Assembly (NCBI GenBank): GCA_023846275.1
Contig: CM043870.1
Span: 10,673,527 to 10,737,526, forward strand
DNA: 64,000 nucleotides
Direction of reading: 5' to 3'
Origin: Vanilla planifolia
Lineage: Eukaryota > Streptophyta > Magnoliopsida > Asparagales > Orchidaceae
A program made the translations under genes and the position numbers. Under the pieces are notes generated by a model. The model was not told the DNA's origin. It made no database searches and worked only from the letters and a program-made list of their open reading frames with translations. This document shows positions 58,122 through 64,000 of the stretch, one piece after another. Numbering within the stretch: position 1 is the first letter of the stretch; every line of letters begins with the position of its first letter.

Positions 58122-59440
58122 TGGTAAATGGTATGTCTCTAGCATCAAAAGTTTAAATAAAGCTTATTAACAAAGGTTCATGATAACAGATTAGTAATTC
58201 ACTTAAGGAAAACAAAGATGTATAGAAATCTCAAGATTTATTCTATTGGAGAGGTTTGAAGAAAGATGTGGTACATTATGTTCAGAAATGCCTAATTTAT
58301 TAGAGAGTTAAGTTGAAACAATAAAATTTTTATGGTTTATTACAAAGTTTGGCCTTTCTATAGAGGAAATAAGATGAAATCATTTGGATTTTTTTCTCAT
58401 GTTTATTAAGGACTAGGTATGGCTATAATCTAATTTGGGTGATAGTGGACTAGTTGACCAAATCATCTCACTTCCTTGCCATGAAAAAGATAGATTCAAC
58501 AAGTAAAAAGTTAGAGTTTTTTATTCAACAAATTATTTGTTTACAAGAAGTACCATGGTGATCATTTTAAGTTGAGATACAAAATTTACCTCTCAATTCT
58601 TGAGCCATTTACATTAAGTCTTAGGTATTATGCTTAGGCTTTCTACGACTTACCACCTATATACTAATGGTCAATCAAAGAGCACATTTTAGACTTTAAA
58701 GGATCTCTTAAGACACAATGTCTAGTCCTACTCCTTAGACCAATTTAGGTAGTTGCTGTTGATAGAGTTTGTGTATACTAATGTTATCAGTCAATTATTA
58801 GCATGGAACATTATAAGGCCCTCACTATAAATCTCTATTGTATTAGTCTCAAGATGCTTACTTGCATATATTTAGACATCAAATTATTAAGGGGACTACT
58901 AAGGAGATATGCAGATAATGGGAGAGACTATAGATAGTACAAGATCATTAAAAAGATATGCTTTTATAACAAGCATAGATTGGTCAACGTTGAGGTTGAA
59001 GATAAAGTATTCTTTAAGATCAACCATATGTAAGGGTTATTCAGATTTAGGAAGGCTTCCAAACTATGACCCAAATATGTTAGACCATATTAGATTATGG
59101 AGAAGATTGGATTCATAGCTTACAGACTACAATTATCAAAGGCCATAGCAAGGATACATGATGCCATTCACGTATTTATCTTGAATATATACATTCTAGA
59201 CCCTCTTCATATTCTTATGGAGGAGTCCAAGAACATTCAATTGTAGCCAGATATGTCATACTAAGAGTACTTGATGCATATTTCGAGGTTCAATGACAAG
59301 CAACAAACAAATAAGAGTTTACTTATAGTTAAGGTCCTTTGGAACAATTAGGAAGAGTAAAAGGTTACTTAATACATAGAAAGAAAGTTTTTTGTGAGTG
59401 GCTAGGTCTATTTTTCAAATTTTGGGGTTAAAATCCTAGT
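58122..59440 (+). pseudogene. Tekay integrase and C-terminal part
   Basis: KWYVSSIKSLNKAY (58,128-58,170), ENKDVYKSQDLFYWRGLKKDVVHYVQKCLIYQRVK (58,215-58,315; two Cys of the zinc finger kept as C--Y), LRTRYGYNLIWVIVD-LTKSSHFLAMKK (58,405-58,490), QIICLQEVPW. The core then continues with stops. Near 59,240-59,350 stand QPDMSY-EYLMHISRF and KSLLIVKVLWNN, the block after the core (QPDLSYVEEP...NKSIPLVKVLWRNH) with the start of the chromodomain region. Confidence 0.8.
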
Positions 59441-59449
59441 TAAAGTTGG

Positions 59450-60460
59450 GATAGCACCTTACACCTCACACCTTCACTTAGCCCAAATAGGACAAATAAG
59501 ACATGAATGACCAAGGTATGTACCTTTCACTTAATTATTATTTTGTTAAGTTCATTCATGTAAAACCAATTGATTTAAATAACTCATGCTTTTCATGATT
59601 AAGGTAAGGTTAACAAATTGAGATATGGTTGACCATGCATACATTTTTTATGAAACTATGAAGGAAAGAATTCTAAGTGGCATGAATTTACCAAAATTGG
59701 GAAACCTAAGTTAGCTGCCAGATTAAGTAAATTGGAATTTGAAATTGGAGTTTATTTCTTGTGTCTAAGGAATGTGACTTAATTACATTTTATCCTAACT
59801 ATTGGTCCTACATGGCACCATGGAGCTTAGTGTGTAACTGATCAAGGATTAGTGAGGTGCTGACTTCCAATTAGAAGTTAAGGAGGGAGTCATATGATTG
59901 CTTAAAGTCATGTATTCCTTTGGAAATATCATTAATGAAGGGAGGTGTAACTGGGAATTTAAGCCTTAGTTGTTGTCTTTACTTGAGTTTTTAGAAAACT
60001 CTAGCAATAACTCGTAGCAAGGAGGCCATACAAGAGAAAAGGAATAGAAGGAAGTTTAGTCATGAGTAAAAGAAGGAGACCTCAAGACTTGAAGGAAGAA
60101 GAAGATCCTTTAGAGTAGTTTGCTATATGGCTTAAAAGTAGGATGGACCTTTAGATTGTAAATTACATGTAGGAAAATATAAGTAAAAGATTTAGCTATG
60201 GTCATTAAGTTTACATGTGACGATATAGGTATATGATCATGATTAATTTATTAATCTTCCTTCACATGAACTTAATTATAATGAATAGAATATGGAATTC
60301 ACCCATTATTAAAGCAGAAGGCAAAGCAGAGTAAAAAGTGGGTGATAATGATTTTGAAATTACAACTAATGACAACTTTGAGGATGATTGTACTCATCCT
60401 CTAGATGTAGGTTGGTAAGCTCACTCACCACTCACAACCTATAGTATCACCATCAAATAA
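59450..60460 (+). repeat. Probable 3' LTR of the Tekay-like element
   Basis: Non-coding sequence after the end of the pol reading and before the next LINE. It should hold the LTR by position. Start and end bases could not be fixed and no 5' partner was found left of 49.7 kb. A T/C-poor GAAGGAAGAAGAAG stretch lies at about 60,090. Confidence 0.4.
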
Positions 60461-60539
60461 TGGTGATTCTTGAGGGTCTCACCTCTTTTAATGGATCCTT
60501 CATAAAGGTTTTGGGTGTGTCTGTGGCAAGCTTGCATCA

Positions 60540-61620
60540 AATCTCCTTACTCTTTCAAAGGTGAGCTAGAGGTGGTTTTTGAAGAAGATGAAATCCCTAA
60601 AATATTGTCCCTTTCAAGTGCACATTACTTGGAAACATTTCTCACAAATGGTCAAACATGAAGATAATTCACACTCTTTTCAAATAAATTGGAATTTTAA
60701 GCTCATTCACAATGGGGATTCTGGACAATCTCCATGTGTTAATTAGATTACTAGAGAGGAAGACTACCTACATTGCTAGCTTCATAGAGCTTCTAATATT
60801 ATGGATTTCTAAATAAGAGTGTTGAATTGGCACCCCAACTTTCACCTAAATTCAAGAACCACCTATAAGGCTAGTTTGGGTCTCACTAAAGCATCTTTTA
60901 ATTCATTTCTTCAATAAAGCAGCACTATACTTTTTGGCGTCAACAATAGCAATTCTACTGAAAGTAGATGTAGCAACAATCAACCTAACTTGACCAAATG
61001 TTTGAAGAATTTGTGTTGAGGTGAATTTAGTAAAAGACATACCTAACAAAATAAGGATTACACAAAAAAGAGGGAACAACATTGGTGTTTGGAAAAAATC
61101 CATCACGACAATCTTCTTAGCTACTATCAACATTGAACAAGGTCATGACATTTTGTAGTACAAGAACAACAAAATGGGAACAAATCAACAACAAACAATA
61201 GAGAAACAAAAACTCTTACTACATTGATCGAATAGAATCCTCCCAACTCAGTGTTGAATAACAAGCCAGTATGGCAAAATAAAGAGCTACTACATTTAAG
61301 AAAAATTGCTTCACAAGGGGATCCTTCTCACAAAACTATTATGCCTCAAATCCAAAGCCACATCTCCCTCTCAATGTCAAAGTTAAATGCCATTAAAAGA
61401 GGAAAAATCAAAAAGGAATTTAAATAGTCCAAATAAGATCCTAATACAAGACATGAAACCAAACAAGTTCTTAAATAAGATAGAAAATGACTATAAAATA
61501 TTAAATCCCAAAGAAAAAGTTGTTAAAAAGGCTTTACTCTCTAACACTCAAGAATCACATGATAACATACACCACCAATGTCATCTTCAATTCTCAAGAA
61601 ACTCAATGATGAGCTTCAGT
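60540..61620 (+). pseudogene. LINE ORF1 (DUF4283 protein)
   Basis: GELEVVFEEDEIPKILSLS (60,562-60,620), then LETFLTNG, LFSNKLEF and VLNWHPNFHLNSRTTYKA (60,820-60,870). Next come FNSFLNKAALYFLASTIA-LLKVDVATINLT (60,898-60,990), ICVEVNLVKDIPNKIRIT and a possible zinc knuckle remnant near 61,110-61,140 (LSYYQH). The tail is Lys/Asn-rich (open 61,387-61,623). This is the nucleic-acid-binding protein of the LINE particle. Confidence 0.78.
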
Positions 61621-61719
61621 TAAGAGTTATGAGCTTATGGTTATTGTAATACAATAAGTAAGCATTTACCTCAATTTTGAGCAAATAGTTAATGAAAAAG
61701 CAAAGAAAAAACTCCATCT

Positions 61720-62080
61720 ATAATTCACCAGATATGTAGAGCAAACTTTGATCATTCTCCTCTACTTTTATATTTTATTAAAAACTCCCCACCTGCTCCA
61801 AATCAATTAAACTTTTAGAACATGTGGTTAAAGCATCAATCCTTCCTACAGATAATGGAAAGAAATTGGACATTAATTGTTAATTACTTTGGTAAGATTG
61901 ATCTTGCAATAAAATTAAAATGGCTAAAAGACTATCTCAAATAATAGAACAAAACAAAATTTGGCAATAGTTTTGATGCAATTAAATTTGCTAAAAAAAC
62001 TAGTTAAAATTAAAGAAGCTCAATTTTAAATCAATCAAAATGAGGAGATGAGAAATGAACAAACTAAATTAATGAATATC
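61720..62080 (+). pseudogene. LINE endonuclease C-terminal piece and linker
   Basis: DHSPLLLYFIKNSPPAPNQL-like words (61,751-61,815), FRTCG/LEHVVK, SFLQIMERN-WTLIVNYF (61,840-61,890), LAIKLKWLKDYL, FGNSFDAIKFAKKLVKIKEAQF. The active-site N-terminal half is not present. Confidence 0.75.
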
Positions 62081-62299
62081 TCTTGGATGCGATTGTAAAA
62101 AAAGAAGTCTTTTGACATTAAAAGGCTTACATTAAACAACTCAAATGATAAATAAATATGAAATTTATACATATTATGAATAAGAATAAAAGAGCTAAAG
62201 TGAATATTAGTAACATAAAAGACTCTACTGATAATTACATCTATCAAAAAGACAAAATTAATAAAGCTACAATTCAATGCCTTCAAAAGTTATTATCAA

Positions 62300-63120
62300 C
62301 TTGAAATTCAAAGGATAATGAGAAGTTAATTGCATTCTTTTCTTGGTTAAAGATGGTATAAATTTGTTGATGAAGTTGTCACAATGGTGGAAGTTAAAGA
62401 GATAACATTTTAGATGAATCAACATAATTCCCTGGTCCTGATGGTCATAATAGAAACTTTTTCATAAATTGCAAGGAAATATCGAGCACAAACCTGGCTC
62501 TAATTCCATAAAATTAGAACCTTAAAATAGTCAATGACTTCATGCTAATTTGTTTATGAAACTTCACTAAGATGCTAGTTTCCAAAATGTTAGTGGATGG
62601 ACTTTATAGAATTCTTCATAACCTCTTCTCTCCTAAGCAAGTAGGCTTTGTTAAGGGAAAGAGATTACTAATAACAACTTGCAAGCATAGAAATTGATTA
62701 CATGTGGGAACAGTTACGTGATTAAGTTGGATGTTAAGAGTGTTTTTGATTGCCTATCATGGGAAATATGTAAGGTGCTTACAAAATTCAACTTTGCAAG
62801 CAAATATAACTAAGTGATAAAAAAAATGTTCTTAGTAGCACCTAGATCTAATCATAAAACATGGCAAGCCAAACAGTTATGCTCGAGTCTCTTTAGGGCT
62901 CAAGCAAAGGAATCCAATCTCATCCTTGCTCTTCATTCTTTTTAAGGAAGACTTCATCAAGGAATTAAATGAGCTCATTAAGTAAGGGATAGCACTTCAT
63001 TTTGCTCGACCTAAAAGTTGCCCAATTATAACTCATTTAAGCGATGCAAATAATATTATAATTTTTTAGGGGAGATTTAAGATCAATATCAACTATTCAT
63101 AAACTTTTTGCTACCTTTCA
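62300..63120 (+). pseudogene. LINE reverse transcriptase
   Basis: FPGPDGHN (62,431-62,455; S-GPDG motif), LVSKMLVDGLYRILHNLFSPKQVGFVKGKRLLITT (62,577-62,682), VIKLDVKSVFDCLSWEICKVLTKFNF (62,718-62,800), NGQAKQLCSSLFRAQAKESNLI (RGLRQGDPLSP position, damaged) and LSDANNIIIF (63,042-63,072), where YADD-(I/L)-(I/L)-F would be. Confidence 0.8.
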
Positions 63121-63349
63121 AAGTACATTAGACCTTCACATAAATCATTAAAAAAAGAAAAATCATTAGTAATAACAAAATGCATTTATGATAACTAAGA
63201 AAGCTCAGTTAATAGCTATGTTTTTTAACAAAAAAGATCCCATTAATTACTTAAGTTGCCCACTTTTTATAGGCAAAATAAAACTACATATATTCAACAT
63301 TGTTGGATTAAATCAATAAGAAGATAGGTTAGAAGAAAAAGTGATTAAC

Positions 63350-64000
63350 TACAAGAGACATACTTACTCTTATGAAGCATGTCCTTATCTCAATACCTAT
63401 TTTCTCATTAATGATAGTTAATCCTCCTCTTAACATACTAAACAGGGTTGAGAAAATCATGAATGGTTTCTTTTTGGGTGACTAACAAAAAGTACAAGTG
63501 CCACTAGACCAATTGGGAAAAGTTATCCTTTCAACTAAAAAAATATATTAGAACTTAAAATACTTCAAGAGGTAATGTCTACATTCTTAACTAAACTCGA
63601 ATCAAGATTGCTTTCAAATAACTCATTATGGTCAAGCTACATGCATGCAAAATATATGAAATTAGGAAGGAAAGGTAACATATTGACACTTGAAAAATCA
63701 TGAAAAGGACAAAATAGATGATCTTAAATCATAATATATTCTTTAATTTGAAAGAAAATAGTTCTTATTACTAATAAAAATTTCAGCATTTAATTTTCCT
63801 AAGAAGCAATTAGAAGTAAAGGCCTAATTATTAAGTCAAGGTAGAATATATGGAATTCTAAATGTCCATTAATAATATTAATTTTATTGTGGAGAATGTT
63901 CAATAAAGTACTACCATTTCTTGAGTATTTAAGGAAGCTCAATTTTTAGATGAAACTATCATTTGTGAGCTATGTAAATGCAAGTATGGTTTATCATTGT
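63350..64000 (+). pseudogene. LINE post-polymerase block and zf-RVT
   Basis: HVLISIPIFSLMIVNPPLNILNRVEKIMNGFFLGD (63,378-63,485), KKYKCH-TNWEKLSF, STFLTKLESRLLSNNSLW-like words (63,575-63,630), YMKLGRKGN. From 63,885 comes LWRMFNKVLPFLEYLRKLNF followed by LSFVSYVNA, the start of the zf-RVT domain. The domain is cut by the window edge. Confidence 0.75.

Larger units (their letters stand above)
49700..60460 (+). mobile_element. Tekay/Del-like Ty3/gypsy element, split by two insertions
   Basis: Coding order on the plus strand: gag (49,700-49,900), protease (about 50,570-51,050), reverse transcriptase (51,060-51,330 and 51,871-52,330), RNase H (52,380-52,850), [second Ty3 element 52,986-58,121], integrase (58,122-59,200), post-integrase tail (to about 59,440) and a probable 3' LTR (59,450-60,460). 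Chloroplast DNA (51,333-51,870) replaces a few codons of the reverse transcriptase. The pieces before and after each insertion continue one another in the standard protein. The 5' LTR was not found. Confidence 0.8.
60465..64000 (+). mobile_element. LINE (L1-type), ORF1 to zf-RVT, runs off the window
   Basis: Plus strand: ORF1 with DUF4283 (60,540-61,080) and C-terminal part (to 61,620), then a C-terminal piece of the endonuclease and linker (61,720-62,080), reverse transcriptase (62,300-63,120), post-palm block (63,350-63,660) and zf-RVT (63,840-64,000). The endonuclease N-terminal part including GDFN is missing, so an internal deletion of several hundred bases lies near 61,650-61,720. Confidence 0.8.

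Noticed and set aside
1..64000. CRISPR array, bacterial defence system or prophage
   Set aside because: Repeats here are diverged tandem units or LTRs; all legible proteins are plant retroelement or plastid proteins.
1..64000. Assigning the host to a gnetophyte because of the AT richness
   Set aside because: The ndhB and rps7 plastid fragments do not specifically support it, as gnetophyte plastids lack ndh genes, and composition alone is not enough.

Overview
This window looks like plant nuclear DNA: strongly AT-rich intergenic sequence filled with old, decayed retroelements. I found no intact host gene, no bacterial-type operon and no CRISPR array. Every recognisable coding stretch is a piece of a retrotransposon or of chloroplast DNA, and each is broken by stop codons and frameshifts. 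Signs of a seed-plant-like genome are L1-type LINEs with DUF4283, zf-RVT and RNase H domains, Ty1/copia and Ty3/gypsy elements primed by initiator tRNA-Met, a Cassandra-like LTR carrying a 5S-like module, and chloroplast fragments (rps7-ndhB and trnI-CAU-ycf2). The species cannot be fixed. The AT richness recalls some gymnosperms, but an ndhB piece means the plastid donor still had, or had recently had, an ndh gene.

Layout: 0.4-1.8 kb LINE fragment (+); 2.5-3.0 kb possible LTR end with TATA box and primer site; 3.0-9.8 kb AT-rich and largely unassignable; 9.8-10.6 kb LINE reverse transcriptase (-); 11.5-14.6 kb small Ty3 element with both LTRs but only gag and protease; 15.8-16.4 kb degenerate 61-bp tandem array; 18.3-18.6 kb Cassandra-like LTR; 19.0-19.9 kb weak copia gag (-); 20.65-21.55 kb chloroplast rps7/ndhB insertion; 23.5-25.3 kb copia LTR and gag, probably resuming at 30.4-31.5 kb, with a LINE (26.3-30.1 kb) between; 32.2-35.1 kb Ty3 LTR-gag-LTR-gag array; 35.4-36.3 kb Tat-like integrase (-); 36.4-39.2 kb tandem repeats, then a Ty3 LTR with U3 repeats, TATA box, primer site and gag; 39.4-43.3 kb LINE with RNase H; 45.1-49.25 kb the most readable copia element (-).

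From 49.7 to 60.5 kb lies a nested cluster. A Tekay/Del-like Ty3 element is interrupted inside its reverse transcriptase by a trnI-CAU/ycf2 chloroplast fragment, and between RNase H and integrase by a second Ty3 element with both LTRs (52,986-58,121). That second element shares LTR ends, gag and protease with the small element at 11.5-14.6 kb, so the two look like an autonomous/non-autonomous pair. A further LINE (ORF1, partial endonuclease, reverse transcriptase, zf-RVT) runs from about 60.47 kb off the right edge.

All identifications were made by reading translations and aligning by eye. Boundaries given as approximate are so. No identity values or dates were calculated.
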